Source of the DNA: Pseudomonadota bacterium
Lineage (GTDB): Bacteria > Pseudomonadota > Gammaproteobacteria > Burkholderiales > Chitinibacteraceae
Reading direction: 5' to 3'
DNA: 64,000 nucleotides
Assembly (NCBI GenBank): GCA_018261735.1
Contig: JAGTRM010000016.1
Span: 16,904 to 80,903 of the forward strand
Shown: piece by piece, positions 34,925 through 44,312 of the stretch
Position numbering within the stretch: the first letter of the stretch is position 1
Layout of the letters: each line of letters starts with the position of its first letter
Notes under the pieces: generated by a model
Seen by the model: only the letters and a program-made list of their open reading frames with translations
The model's database searches: none
Told to the model about the DNA's origin: nothing
Program-made: the position numbers and the translations under genes

Positions 34925-36802
34925 ATGAGCGAATCCCATCATAAAGGCCACACTTCCGCCCTCGCGCTGGCCGCGCTGGGCGTGGTTTACGGCGACATCG
35001 GCACCAGCCCGCTTTACACCATCAAGGAAATATTCGCCAATCCACATTACCCGGTTCCGATCACGCACGACAACATCCTCGGCATGCTCTCCATCGTGCT
35101 CTGGTCACTGCTTATCGTGGTGGCACTGAAGTATGTCGTGTTCATCATGCGCGCCGACAACAAGGGTGAAGGCGGCATCATGGCACTGATGGCGCTGGTG
35201 CTGCACCACGCCAAAACCAAATCGCAGATCGCTTTCCTGATGATGCTCGGCCTGTTTGGCGCGGCGCTGTTCTACGGCGACAGCGTGATCACCCCGGCCA
35301 TTTCCGTGCTTTCTGCCATCGAAGGCCTGGAAATCGCCACGCCGGCCTTCAAGCCCTATATCGTTCCGCTTTCGCTGTTCGTGCTGTTTATCCTGTTTAT
35401 CGTGCAAAAGCACGGCACGGCGCGGATGGGCAGTTTTTTTGGCCCGGTGATGATCTTGTGGTTCGCCACCCTGGGCACACTGGGCATCATCGCCATCACC
35501 CGGCAACCGCAAGTCCTGGAAGCGCTCAGCCCTCACCATGCACTGCGCTTCTTCCTGAGCAATCCGCTGCTCGGTTTTCTCTCGCTCGGCTCGTCCATTC
35601 TGGCCGTCACGGGCGGCGAGGCACTGTATGCCGACATGGGCCACTTTGGCCGCAAACCGGTTCAAATTGCCTGGTTCGGTCTGGTATTGCCGGCGCTGGT
35701 GCTTAATTACTTCGGCCAGGGCGCATTGCTGCTCAGCGATCCGAAAGCCATCGCCAACCCGTTCTACCTGCTGGCGCCCAGCTGGGCACTGTATCCGATG
35801 GTGATTTTGGCGACAGCCGCCACCATCATCGCTTCTCAAGCGGTGATTTCCGGCGCGTATTCGATGACCCGCCAGGCCATCCAGCTCGGCTATGCCCCGC
35901 GCATGGATATCCAGCACACTTCGAAAGATGAAATCGGCCAGATCTACCTGCCCGGCGTGAACTGGACGCTGATGTTCGCCGTGGCGATCCTGGTGGTCGG
36001 CTTTGGCTCATCCGGCAAACTGGCCGCTGCCTACGGCATCGCCGTGACCGGCACCATGGTCATCACCACCATCCTCGCCTTCATCGTCGCCCGCTACCAG
36101 TGGCACTGGAGCAGACTGAAGTGCCTGCTGATCCTGGGTGGATTTCTGCTTGTGGACATCACCTACTTCAGTGCCAACGCCGTCAAGATCATTGACGGTG
36201 GCTGGTTCCCGCTGGCGCTGGGGCTGGTGGTTTTCCTGGTTATGACCACCTGGAAACGCGGCCGGGAACTTGTTCACGATCGTTTGGCTTCCGAGGGCAT
36301 GCCGCTGGCGCAGTTCGTTGAAATCATGGCCCCGGCGGTTCCCCGGATACAGGGCACGGCGATTTTCATGACCTCCGATCTATCCAGCACACCGCATGCG
36401 CTGCTGCACAGCCTCAAGCACTACAAGAGTTTGCACGAGCGCGTGATCATGCTGTCCGCAGAAACCACCGATATTCCGCATGTACCGCCGCAGGAACGCG
36501 TGGCGGTCCAGCAGATCGGCGAGCAGTTTTACAAGGTCAAGATGGTCTTCGGCTTTATGGATGAACCCGATGTGCCCGCCGCGCTGGAATACTGCGCCGC
36601 ACAAGGGCTGGAGCTGGACATGATGGATACTTCGTTCTTCCTCGGACGCGAAACGCTGATCCCGAAGGTCGGCGCGGGACTGATGATCCGCTGGCGCGAA
36701 AAGCTCTTCGTCACCATGTTCCGTAACGCCGGATCGGCCGCATCGTACTTCATGCTGCCGCCCAACCGGGTGGTTGAACTGGGTTCGCAGCTGGTGCTGT
36801 AA
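34925..36802 (+). CDS. kup: Kup low-affinity potassium uptake permease
   Basis: A 625-residue transporter with about 12 helices and a cytoplasmic C-terminal domain. Kup hallmarks are LAALGVVYGDIGTSPLYTIK near the N-terminus, ADNKGEGGIMALMALVL, FYGDSVITPAISVLSAIEGL and MTRQAIQLGYAPRMDI. It takes up K+ with protons through the inner membrane. The ATG at 34925 has an AAGGA site 16 bp after kdpE, so the three genes form one operon. Kup is usually constitutive, so coupling to a Kdp-type two-component system is notable. Confidence 0.95.
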   Translation: MSESHHKGHTSALALAALGVVYGDIGTSPLYTIKEIFANPHYPVPITHDNILGMLSIVLWSLLIVVALKYVVFIMRADNKGEGGIMALMALVLHHAKTKSQIAFLMMLGLFGAALFYGDSVITPAISVLSAIEGLEIATPAFKPYIVPLSLFVLFILFIVQKHGTARMGSFFGPVMILWFATLGTLGIIAITRQPQVLEALSPHHALRFFLSNPLLGFLSLGSSILAVTGGEALYADMGHFGRKPVQIAWFGLVLPALVLNYFGQGALLLSDPKAIANPFYLLAPSWALYPMVILATAATIIASQAVISGAYSMTRQAIQLGYAPRMDIQHTSKDEIGQIYLPGVNWTLMFAVAILVVGFGSSGKLAAAYGIAVTGTMVITTILAFIVARYQWHWSRLKCLLILGGFLLVDITYFSANAVKIIDGGWFPLALGLVVFLVMTTWKRGRELVHDRLASEGMPLAQFVEIMAPAVPRIQGTAIFMTSDLSSTPHALLHSLKHYKSLHERVIMLSAETTDIPHVPPQERVAVQQIGEQFYKVKMVFGFMDEPDVPAALEYCAAQGLELDMMDTSFFLGRETLIPKVGAGLMIRWREKLFVTMFRNAGSAASYFMLPPNRVVELGSQLVL

Positions 36803-36824
36803 CGCGCGTCGCGCGTCCAGAGAT

Positions 36825-36862
36825 ACAAGCGCCAGGCAGGCCAGACGGCCCCTGGCGCTTGT
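36825..36862. terminator. Bidirectional terminator between kup and nadC
   Basis: A perfect 12 bp stem (ACAAGCGCCAGG / CCTGGCGCTTGT) with a 14-base loop is followed by a T-run on the plus strand. It lies between two convergent genes. Confidence 0.85.
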
Positions 36863-36871
36863 TTTTACATT

Positions 36872-37717
36872 TCAGATTTTAAAGCGCATCGACAGATCGA
36901 CCGCAGTCACATCCTTGGTCAGCTTGCCGATCGAGATGCGGTCGACGCCGGTTTCGGCGATCGCGCGGATCGTGGCCAGCTCGATGCCGCCCGAGGCTTC
37001 CAGCACCGCCTTGCCGCGCGCGCGCGCCACCGCCTCGCGCATGTCGGCGTTGCTCATGTTGTCGAGCAGGGCCGAGGTAGCACCTGCTGCCAGCGCCTGA
37101 TCGAGCTCGTCCAGGTTTTCCACTTCGATCTGGATGCTCACGTGGCCGGGTGCCAATGCGCGCGCCGCCTGCAGCGCCGCTGCAATCGAACCGGCGGCCA
37201 TGATGTGGTTTTCCTTGATCAGGATGCCGTCGTACAGACCGATGCGCTGGTTGCAGCCGCCGCCGACCAGCACCGCGTATTTCTGCGCCCGGCGCAATCC
37301 GGGCAAGGTCTTGCGCGTATCGTGGATTTTGGCGTTCGTTCCGGCCACGGCATCGACGTAACGGCGGGTTTCGGTCGCCACGGCCGAGAGCAGCTGCAGG
37401 AAGTTGAGCGCAGAACGTTCGGCGGTGAGCAGGCTGCGCGCAGCGCCACTGATTTCGCACAGCACCGTTCCGGCTGCGACCAGGTCGCCTTCGGCCACGT
37501 TCCAGCGCACCTGTACGGCCGGATCGACCAGGCGAAACACCTCGTCGAACCAGGGCAGGCCGGCGATCACCGCCTGCTGGCGCGCAATTACCGTCGCCGT
37601 GCCGCTACGCTCGGCGGGAATCAGTCGCGCGGTCCAGTCGTTGTCGCCGATATCTTCAGCCAGCGCAGTGGCCACATTGGCGGCAATGATATGCCGCGGG
37701 GGCAGGGAAATAGTCAT
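36872..37717 (-). CDS. nadC: Nicotinate-nucleotide pyrophosphorylase (carboxylating)
   Basis: A 281-residue NadC (quinolinate phosphoribosyltransferase). Conserved blocks include [54 protein letters not shown] (phosphoribosyl site) and [11 protein letters not shown]. It converts quinolinate and PRPP to nicotinate mononucleotide in NAD synthesis. Its start lies three bases after the stop of the phosphomannomutase gene, so the two are co-transcribed. No nadA or nadB is in the window. Confidence 0.96.
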   Translation of the reverse strand: MTISLPPRHIIAANVATALAEDIGDNDWTARLIPAERSGTATVIARQQAVIAGLPWFDEVFRLVDPAVQVRWNVAEGDLVAAGTVLCEISGAARSLLTAERSALNFLQLLSAVATETRRYVDAVAGTNAKIHDTRKTLPGLRRAQKYAVLVGGGCNQRIGLYDGILIKENHIMAAGSIAAALQAARALAPGHVSIQIEVENLDELDQALAAGATSALLDNMSNADMREAVARARGKAVLEASGGIELATIRAIAETGVDRISIGKLTKDVTAVDLSMRFKI

Positions 37718-37720
37718 GGT

Positions 37721-39076
37721 TCAATCCAGTTCGGGCATCGGCAACGGCGCAATCGCCGCAGCCAGTTCATTGTGAATGCGCGCGAGCGCGGCGGCATTAT
37801 CTGCCTCGATGCGCAGCGTTAAAACCGGGGTGGTGTTCGAGGCGCGGATCAGGCCAAAGCCGTCCGCATATTCGATGCGCAAGCCGTCGACGACGGATAC
37901 CCGCTCCGCGCTGGGAAAGCATGCCGTGGCGGCAATACGATCGATCACAACACGGCCTTCCTCGGCCAGCGCGACTTGCAACTCAGGGGTGATCAGCGAT
38001 TGCGGTAAGCGCGCGAGTTCGGCATCCAGATCGGCGCCCTCGGCCATCATCTGCAGCAGCTTGGCGCCGGCAAACAGCGCATCGTCCACGCCCCAGCCGG
38101 CAAAGGCAAAATGGCCGGACAACTCGCCCGCCAGCAGCGCGCCCGTGGCTTTCAGCGCGCGTTTCATGTGCGAATGACCGGTCGGAATCGCTTCGCTGCT
38201 GCCGCCGTGCTGCGCCACCCAGCGCGCAACCAACCGGCTCGATTTCACGTCAAAAAGTACATGGCCCGGCCCGTTCGCCAGCGCGACTGCGGCAAACAGC
38301 ATCAGCAGGCGGTCGCCCGGAACGATCTGGCCGCTGCGCGTCACCGCGCCCAGGCGGTCGCCATCGCCGTCGAACGCCAGGCCGACATCCGCCGACTGAC
38401 GGATCACCTCGGTCTGCAGATCGGCCAGATTGGCGGGAAGTTGCGGATCGGGATGGTGGTTGGGAAAACGGCCGTCGACCTCGCAAAACAGCGACACCAC
38501 CTGGCAGCCCATGCGCCGGTAAAGTCGCGGCGCAAAGGCCCCCGCTACGCCGTTGCCAGCATCGACCACCACTTTGAACGGGCGCGCCAGCGGTATCGCA
38601 GCACCGATCGCGGCAAAATAATCCTCGGTGACATCCTGCGGGTAAACGCGCCCGCGCCCGGAGGCAAACTCGCCGGCTTCGATCCGCGCACGCAGGTTCT
38701 GCAAGGCTGCGCCATCGATGGTCTCACCACCGAGCATCAGCTTGATGCCGTTGTATTGCGGCGGATTGTGGCTGCCGGTCACCACCGCGCCGCAGCCATC
38801 CGCCTGCCGGTTCGCAGCGAAATACAGCAGGGGCGTGGCGGCCAGGCCCAGGTCGAGCACGTCGATGCCGCTCGCCAGCAAGCCGGCGATCAGCGCCTCG
38901 ACCAGCGCCGGGCTGGAAAGCCGGCCATCGCGCCCGACAGCAAAGCGCATGAAGCCACGTTCGCGCGCAAGGCTGCCGGCCGCCTGTCCGATCAGGCGCG
39001 CCGCAGCCGGCGTGAGCCGGTCCACCGTGGCACGCACATCGTAGGCTTTGAAAATAGAGGTATCGATCTCGGGCAT
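37721..39076 (-). CDS. Phosphomannomutase/phosphoglucomutase
   Basis: A 451-residue alpha-D-phosphohexomutase of the AlgC/ManB type. The catalytic phospho-Ser is in VVTGSHNPPQYNG, the metal loop is LAFDGDGDRLGAV, the sugar loop is GELSGHFAF and the phosphate loop RASNTTPVLTLRIEA. It starts MPEIDTSIFKAYDVR. It interconverts the 1- and 6-phosphates of mannose and/or glucose for surface polysaccharide synthesis. It is slightly shorter than Pseudomonas AlgC (463). It is co-transcribed with nadC. Confidence 0.93.
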   Translation of the reverse strand: MPEIDTSIFKAYDVRATVDRLTPAAARLIGQAAGSLARERGFMRFAVGRDGRLSSPALVEALIAGLLASGIDVLDLGLAATPLLYFAANRQADGCGAVVTGSHNPPQYNGIKLMLGGETIDGAALQNLRARIEAGEFASGRGRVYPQDVTEDYFAAIGAAIPLARPFKVVVDAGNGVAGAFAPRLYRRMGCQVVSLFCEVDGRFPNHHPDPQLPANLADLQTEVIRQSADVGLAFDGDGDRLGAVTRSGQIVPGDRLLMLFAAVALANGPGHVLFDVKSSRLVARWVAQHGGSSEAIPTGHSHMKRALKATGALLAGELSGHFAFAGWGVDDALFAGAKLLQMMAEGADLDAELARLPQSLITPELQVALAEEGRVVIDRIAATACFPSAERVSVVDGLRIEYADGFGLIRASNTTPVLTLRIEADNAAALARIHNELAAAIAPLPMPELD

Positions 39077-39128
39077 GAACCGAATGGTAGCGGAAGACAG
39101 CTATCCATGTCTGCGCCCCGGGGCACTC

Positions 39129-39908
39129 TCAACCGAAATCGGCCGGGCCGTGAAACCCCAGCACCCGCGACAGCGCAATGCCGGCGGCACGCACCAGGAT
39201 GGCCAGTTCCTCCAGGCGGGAATCCGGAATCTGGAAACCAACGCCCGAGACACTGACCGCGGCCATGACTTCGCCACGCGCATCGCGCACCGGCGCGGCG
39301 AGGCAGCGCACTTCCGCCAAGTCTTCGCCATTGTCGATCGCCCAGCCCCGGGCGCGCGTTTCGGCCAGTTGCCGTTTCAATTCGGTTCGGGTGGCCGGCG
39401 TGGTCGGGGTATACACCGGCAGGGCTTCGTCGGAAAAAATCAGTTCAAGTTCCGCGTCGCTTTTCCAGGCCAGCAAGGCCTTGCCCAGTGCCGAGCAATG
39501 CAGTTTCACCCGGCGCCCCTCCCAGCTCTTGACGATGATCGACTGCGTGCTTTCCAGCTTGGCGAGGTAAATCGCCTCGCGCTCCTGCAACACGCCCAAG
39601 TGGCAGGTCAGATGCGTCTTGTCGCGCAACTCGTACAGGATGGGCATCGCTTCGCGCTTGATGTCGAACCCGGCCACGGCCTGGTTGCCCAGTTCGTACC
39701 AGCGCAACCCCAGCCAGTACTTGCCATCGTGATCCTGGCGCAGCAGGCCATGCGCCACCAGCGCCGCCAGCAGGGTATGCGTGCTGCTCTTGGGCAGATC
39801 GAGCGCCTGATGAATCTGGCTGAAGCTCGCCTGCCCGACCGTGCCCAGGTAATCGCAAATGCGCAGAGTCTTGTCGAGGGCGGGAACCTGGGTAGTCAGC
39901 GCATTCAT
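39129..39908 (-). CDS. IclR family regulator linked to the DapA-like aldolase
   Basis: A 259-residue IclR regulator of a different subgroup from the two near 25 kb. The winged helix is seen in ASFSQIHQALDLPKSSTHTL and the effector domain in CSALGKALLAWKSDAEL and DLAEVRCLAAPVRDARGEV. It lies 54 bp downstream of a DapA-superfamily gene on the same strand and is probably co-transcribed with it. It is a likely regulator of that aldolase; the inverted repeat at 40933-40956 is a candidate operator. Confidence 0.88.
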   Translation of the reverse strand: MNALTTQVPALDKTLRICDYLGTVGQASFSQIHQALDLPKSSTHTLLAALVAHGLLRQDHDGKYWLGLRWYELGNQAVAGFDIKREAMPILYELRDKTHLTCHLGVLQEREAIYLAKLESTQSIIVKSWEGRRVKLHCSALGKALLAWKSDAELELIFSDEALPVYTPTTPATRTELKRQLAETRARGWAIDNGEDLAEVRCLAAPVRDARGEVMAAVSVSGVGFQIPDSRLEELAILVRAAGIALSRVLGFHGPADFG

Positions 39909-39962
39909 GTCGGGTCCCTGTTAGAAGAAGGCGGCATGATGCCATGCCGCCCGGCAAAACAC

Positions 39963-40862
39963 TCAAGCAATGCGAGCCAGCAACTCCGCCACTTTCTGTT
40001 GCCCCGCCTCGGACAGCGGACGCGATGGCGGCAGCACGGCGGTGGAAATATCCACGCCCGACTGGCGGATCGCTTCCTTGATCACACCGTAGAAAGGCGT
40101 ATCGATGCTGTAGATCGACGCCAGCTTGCCGATCTGGCGGTGAAATGCCATCGCAGTCGCATAATCGTTCTTGCGGAAAGCCTGGTACAGGCCGCAGAGG
40201 ATGTGCGGGGCGAAGTTGGAACAGGCCGGGATCGCGCCATCGCCGCCGAGCGCCAGCGTGTTGAGCAGATGCTCGTCAAAACCGCAGAACACCATGAAAT
40301 CCGGGCGCTGGTATTTGACATCAACAATGATCTGCCGGGTATGGCTGACGCTGACCACCGAATCCTTGATCCCGACAATATTCGGGCATTCAAAGGCGAG
40401 CTTCTGGATCAGCTCGACTTCCAGCTCCTGCCCGGTCATGGCCGGATAGTTGTAGAGCATCTGCGGCAGGTCGACACTGGCGGCGATCTGCTTGTAATGC
40501 TGGTACAGCGCATCCTGGCTCAGCGGCGCATAGTAGGGATTGACGATCAGCACCGCATCGGCGCCAACTTCCTTGGCATGCTGGGCGTAACGGATGGTTT
40601 CCTGCGTGCCCGGCATGCTCACGCAGAACAGCACCGGCACCCGGCCATTGACATGCTTGACTGCGAAGGCGGCGATTTCCTCGCGCATCGCCCGGTCCAT
40701 ATGATGGAACTCGCCGGCACTGCCCAGCACCAGCACGCCATTGACGCCACTATCGATCAGGTGATCAAGCAAGCGCCCCATGCCAATCGGATCGAACTTG
40801 CCATGGGCATCAAAAATCGTCGGGACCGGCGGAATCACGCCGTGAAAAAGCGGTTGGGTCAT
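39963..40862 (-). CDS. Dihydrodipicolinate synthase/N-acetylneuraminate lyase superfamily aldolase
   Basis: A 299-residue class I aldolase barrel. It begins MTQPLFHGVIPPVPTIFDAH. The catalytic Tyr is in LYNYPAMTGQ and the Schiff-base Lys in IVGIKDSVVSVSH. The substrate loop reads VLGSAGEFHHM, unlike GTTGE of true DapA, so it is probably a 2-keto-3-deoxy-sugar acid or related catabolic aldolase. The linked IclR regulator supports a catabolic role. The ATG at 40862 was chosen by homology; the longer frame has no family sequence. The exact substrate is unknown. Confidence 0.85.
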   Translation of the reverse strand: MTQPLFHGVIPPVPTIFDAHGKFDPIGMGRLLDHLIDSGVNGVLVLGSAGEFHHMDRAMREEIAAFAVKHVNGRVPVLFCVSMPGTQETIRYAQHAKEVGADAVLIVNPYYAPLSQDALYQHYKQIAASVDLPQMLYNYPAMTGQELEVELIQKLAFECPNIVGIKDSVVSVSHTRQIIVDVKYQRPDFMVFCGFDEHLLNTLALGGDGAIPACSNFAPHILCGLYQAFRKNDYATAMAFHRQIGKLASIYSIDTPFYGVIKEAIRQSGVDISTAVLPPSRPLSEAGQQKVAELLARIA

Positions 40863-40932
40863 GGTGGCATCCTGTACGGTTACAAAGGGAAATGGGGCTG
40901 AACACGATGGGCGCGCAGGCCTGCAGTCAATC

Positions 40933-40956
40933 AACAGTTCCACACAAAGAACTGTT
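40933..40956. promoter_or_regulatory. Perfect inverted repeat upstream of the DapA-like gene
   Basis: AACAGTTC-N8-GAACTGTT is a perfect 8+8 bp repeat, located 71-94 bp upstream of the aldolase start. Its symmetry and position suit a dimeric regulator such as the linked IclR protein. Confidence 0.5.
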
Positions 40957-41041
40957 GTTCAGCCATAAAAACCACCTTATTCCCGACCCGCAATCCGCGC
41001 AACCCCGGGAAAACAAATGCCCGCCAACCCGGGCGCCAGAT

Positions 41042-41085
41042 ACGGTTTTGCCCGCTTTGCCCGGCCGTTACCGGGCCAAAACCGT
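41042..41085. repeat. Nested inverted repeat in the DapA-like/rubredoxin gap
   Basis: An outer perfect 9 bp arm pair (ACGGTTTTG / CAAAACCGT) encloses an inner perfect hairpin (GCCCGG / CCGGGC, loop CCGTTA), with an eight-base bulge on one side. It lies 124 bp upstream of the rubredoxin start. It has no T-tract and may be a small mobile repeat or an RNA structure. Confidence 0.45.
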
Positions 41086-41208
41086 GGGCTCACGCCTCTG
41101 CGGCGCGCATGAAAAGTTCCACCTGTTGATCTACACGCCTGTATTCCCTCAGGAAACCCGCCACAGAAAGCGCAGTCTCATACAATGGAACAACAAGGAG
41201 AATCCATC

Positions 41209-41373
41209 ATGAACAAATGGCGCTGCCTGGTATGTGGATACATTTACGACGAGGCCGCCGGGCTGCCCGAGGAAGGCATCGCACCCGGCACGACTTGGGC
41301 CAGCTTGCCCGACGACTGGATTTGCCCGGAATGTGGCGTAAGTAAATCGGATTTTGAAAGGGTTGAGGAATAG
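41209..41373 (+). CDS. Rubredoxin
   Basis: A 54-residue rubredoxin starting MNKWRCLVCGYIYDEAAG. The two iron-binding knuckles CLVCG and CPECG, about 30 residues apart, provide the four Cys ligands. It is a small cytoplasmic electron carrier, in aerobes often serving alkane hydroxylase, rubredoxin oxygen reductase or haem-enzyme maturation. An AAGGAG site precedes the ATG. No reductase is adjacent. Confidence 0.96.
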   Translation: MNKWRCLVCGYIYDEAAGLPEEGIAPGTTWASLPDDWICPECGVSKSDFERVEE

Positions 41374-41453
41374 GAAAGAGTTCGGGAGTCATCGCAAGGA
41401 TGCCCCGTTGTCACCCACGCAGAATCGCTGGCAACACCCCCCCAAAGAAGCTG

Positions 41454-42524
41454 TTACGCCAGCGCAGCTTCCACTTGCCGGCGCCCATCCGGCGTCGCCA
41501 TCACCACGAGCACCAGCCCAGGGGCAAGCCGGAAATCATTCGCGGGGTTGAAGTGCCAGTTGGCGCCCTCGCGGATGGCGACCAGAATGAAATCCGCACT
41601 TTCCAGCGCCAGCTCACCCAGCGAACAGGCAGAAAACGCCGTCGGCAACGGAATCTCTTCCATGCGGATATTGCGCTCGCTGCGCATCATGTCGTCCAGA
41701 ATGCCCACCACGTGCGGGCGCACCATCATCGAGACAATGCGCAACCCGCCGGTGAAATCGGGCAGCACCACCGCATCCGCCCCGGCCTTGCGGATCTTGA
41801 CCGAGTTCTGCACCTCGTGGCTGCGCGCCACGACGCGAACCTGCGGGTTCAGCTGCTTGGCGGTCAGCGACACCATCAGATTCTTGGCATCGTCGCTGAT
41901 CACGGCAAACACGCCGGCGGCGCGCTCGATCCCGGCCAGCATCAACATGTCGTCGTCCGTGCCGTCGCCATGCAGCCAGAAAAGTCCCGGTTCCCGGCTG
42001 GCATGCTCCTGCAACACCAGGGAGTTGAATTCGATCACCACCACCTTGCGGCCGGTCACCATCAGTTCGCTGGCCACGTTGCGTCCGACCCGGCCAAAGC
42101 CGCAGACAATGAAATGGCCGTTGAGATTGTCGATCTGCTTCTGCATGCGCCGTCTCCGGAAACTGTGGTCAAGATCCGCCTCGAGGAAAAAGACGGAAAA
42201 ACTGGTGAACAGAAAAGTAAGAGTACCGAAACCGCCGATCGAGATCAGGCCGACAAACAGCCGCATCCCGATGCCGTTGACCGGCACGACTTCGCCATAG
42301 CCGACCGTGGTGACCGTGATGATGGTCATGTACAGCGCATCGGACAGGCTGCGCGGTTCCGGATCGGCCAGATAGAACCCTATCGTCCCGACCACCATGA
42401 ACCCGACCAGCACGATGGCTGCCATGGCAATCCGGTGCAGGATGCGCGTGAGCTGGTCCGAACGCTCCAGCTCGAACCTGCGCCTGAAAGGCGCCCGGAC
42501 ATAAGGGGGAATCTTGATTTTCAT
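41454..42524 (-). CDS. Potassium channel protein with RCK (TrkA-N) domain
   Basis: A 356-residue Kch/MthK-type channel. Two membrane helices (AAIVLVGFMVVGTIGFYLAD and ISIGGFGTLTFLFTSFSVFF) flank the pore loop with selectivity filter TVTTVGYGE. A cytoplasmic RCK domain starts near residue 135 with HFIVCGFGRVGRNVASEL, a nucleotide-binding GxGxxG fold. A TrkA-C-like segment ends the protein. It should pass K+ through the inner membrane under ligand control. It stands alone, convergent with rubredoxin. Confidence 0.9.
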   Translation of the reverse strand: MKIKIPPYVRAPFRRRFELERSDQLTRILHRIAMAAIVLVGFMVVGTIGFYLADPEPRSLSDALYMTIITVTTVGYGEVVPVNGIGMRLFVGLISIGGFGTLTFLFTSFSVFFLEADLDHSFRRRRMQKQIDNLNGHFIVCGFGRVGRNVASELMVTGRKVVVIEFNSLVLQEHASREPGLFWLHGDGTDDDMLMLAGIERAAGVFAVISDDAKNLMVSLTAKQLNPQVRVVARSHEVQNSVKIRKAGADAVVLPDFTGGLRIVSMMVRPHVVGILDDMMRSERNIRMEEIPLPTAFSACSLGELALESADFILVAIREGANWHFNPANDFRLAPGLVLVVMATPDGRRQVEAALA

Positions 42525-42569
42525 CTCAATGGATTCGACGGTGAAGCAAACGGTAACTGGAAGATAGCA

Positions 42570-42593
42570 AAAAGGGGCGAGAACGCCCCTTTT
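42570..42593 (-). terminator. Terminator of ybiT
   Basis: The stem AAAAGGGGCG / CGCCCCTTTT is perfect (10 bp) with a four-base loop and gives a T-run on both strands. It lies 19 bp past the ybiT stop. Confidence 0.85.
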
Positions 42594-42611
42594 CCCTGCC
42601 TTGGATAACCC

Positions 42612-44216
42612 TTATTCCAACCCGCGACTGGCCAGATAGTCCTCGTAGCCGCCCACGTAGTAGTTGTAGGTGCCATCGCCGTTGAGTTCCAGCACTTGCG
42701 TGGCCAAAGAGCTTACGAACTGGCGGTCGTGCGAAACGAAAATCAGCGTGCCCTTGTAGAGCTCCAGTGCCAGGTTCAGCGATTCGATCGATTCCATGTC
42801 CATGTGGTTGGTCGGCTCATCCATGACCAGCACGTTCGGCGTTTGCAGAATCAGCTTGCCATAGAGCATGCGGCCCTTTTCGCCGCCGGACAGCACCTTC
42901 ACAGACTTCTTCACATCGTCGCCCGAGAACAGCAGGCGGCCGAGAATGCCGCGGATCACCTGGTCATCGTCGCCCGGCTGGCCCCATTGCTTCATCCAGT
43001 CGAACAGCGTGATGTCCTCGTCGAAATCTTCTTCGTGATCCTGGGCAAAATAGCCGATCTGCGCTTTTTCCGCCCATTTGACCGAACCGCTATCGGGCCG
43101 GAGTGCGCCGACCAGAAGCTTGACCAGCGTGGATTTACCCACGCCGTTGCCGCCGATCACGGCCAGTTTCTGGTTGGCCTCGAAAATCAGGTCCATGCCC
43201 TGGATCAACGGCTTGTCGAACGATTTGGACAGGCCCTTGGCCTCGAAAGCCTGGCGGTGCAGCTTGATCTTGTCGTCGTACTCAAAGCGGATGTACGGAT
43301 TCTGGCGCGAGGACGGCTTCACCTCGACCATGTTTTCCTTGATCTTGTCCGCAAGCTTCAGGCGCGAAGTGGCCTGGCGCGATTTGGACTTGTTGGCGGC
43401 GAAGCGCTGGGCAAACGCATGCAGCTCGGCCACTTTTTCCTTGGCCTTGGAATTGTTCGACAGCAGCTTTTCGCGTGCCTGGGTGGAGGCCAGCATGTAA
43501 TCGTCGTAGTTGCCCGGATAAATGCGGATCTCGCCATAGTCGACGTCGGCGATGTGCGTGCAGACCTGATTCAAGAAGTGGCGATCGTGCGAGATGATCA
43601 CCATGGTGGAATTGCGCTCGTTCAGCGTATTTTCCAGCCAGCGGATCGTGTTGATGTCCAGGTTGTTGGTCGGCTCATCGAGCAGCAGCACATCCGGATC
43701 GCTGAACAGCGCCTGCGCCAGCAACACCCGCAGCTTCCAGCCCGGCGCCACTTCGCTCATCGGACCGTTATGCTGCTCGATCGGAATCCCCACGCCCAGC
43801 AGCAGCGCGCCGGCGCGCGCTTCGGCGGTGTAGCCGTCGTACTCGGCCACTTTGCCTTCGAGCTCGGCGGCGCGCATGTAATCGTCTTCGGTCGCTTCCA
43901 GGTTGGCATAGATCGCATCTCGTTCGTGGATCGCATCCCACAGCTCGCCATGCCCTTGCATGACCACATCGATCACCCGCACATCTTCATAACCGAACTG
44001 GTCCTGGCGCAATTTACCCAGACGCACGCCCGGATCAAGGCTGACATTGCCCGCGGTGGGCTCAAGATCGCCGCCCATAATCTTCATGAAGGTGGATTTG
44101 CCGCAGCCGTTCGCACCAATCAGGCCGTAACGGTTGCCGTCGCCGAACTTGACCGAAACCCGCTCGAACAAAGGTTTCGCCCCAAACTGCATGGTAATGC
44201 TATAAGTACTGATCAT
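42612..44216 (-). CDS. ybiT: ABC-F family ATPase YbiT
   Basis: A 534-residue soluble protein with two ABC domains and no membrane part, the ABC-F layout. The first P-loop is [12 protein letters not shown] with Walker [13 protein letters not shown]. The second is [12 protein letters not shown] with LSGGEKGRM and [12 protein letters not shown]. The inter-domain linker is charged ([20 protein letters not shown]). The start [20 protein letters not shown] aligns with E. coli YbiT. ABC-F proteins act on the ribosomal E site. The open frame continues far upstream in antisense to the aminotransferase, but that part has no family sequence. No clear ribosome binding site is seen. Confidence 0.93.
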   Translation of the reverse strand: MISTYSITMQFGAKPLFERVSVKFGDGNRYGLIGANGCGKSTFMKIMGGDLEPTAGNVSLDPGVRLGKLRQDQFGYEDVRVIDVVMQGHGELWDAIHERDAIYANLEATEDDYMRAAELEGKVAEYDGYTAEARAGALLLGVGIPIEQHNGPMSEVAPGWKLRVLLAQALFSDPDVLLLDEPTNNLDINTIRWLENTLNERNSTMVIISHDRHFLNQVCTHIADVDYGEIRIYPGNYDDYMLASTQAREKLLSNNSKAKEKVAELHAFAQRFAANKSKSRQATSRLKLADKIKENMVEVKPSSRQNPYIRFEYDDKIKLHRQAFEAKGLSKSFDKPLIQGMDLIFEANQKLAVIGGNGVGKSTLVKLLVGALRPDSGSVKWAEKAQIGYFAQDHEEDFDEDITLFDWMKQWGQPGDDDQVIRGILGRLLFSGDDVKKSVKVLSGGEKGRMLYGKLILQTPNVLVMDEPTNHMDMESIESLNLALELYKGTLIFVSHDRQFVSSLATQVLELNGDGTYNYYVGGYEDYLASRGLE

Positions 44217-44312
44217 TTGTGCATCAACTCGCTGGAAACTGCGCTGCCACATTGGAAAGGCTTCAGCCGGGCAGCTAAACTGGCGGATTCTAACATAAAG
44301 CACCCCTGCCCC

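Larger units (their letters stand above)
40863..41208. promoter_or_regulatory. 346 bp divergent gap between the DapA-like and rubredoxin genes
   Basis: No convincing small gene is seen here. The gap carries the two inverted repeats listed separately (40933-40956 and 41042-41085) and presumably promoters in both directions. Confidence 0.45.

Noticed and set aside
39048..40901. A 617-codon plus-strand open frame
   Set aside because: It lies opposite the IclR and DapA-like genes and shows no recognisable domain.
42696..44312. Extension of the aminotransferase frame by 539 codons
   Set aside because: This part is antisense to ybiT and has no aminotransferase sequence; the family start is at 44313.
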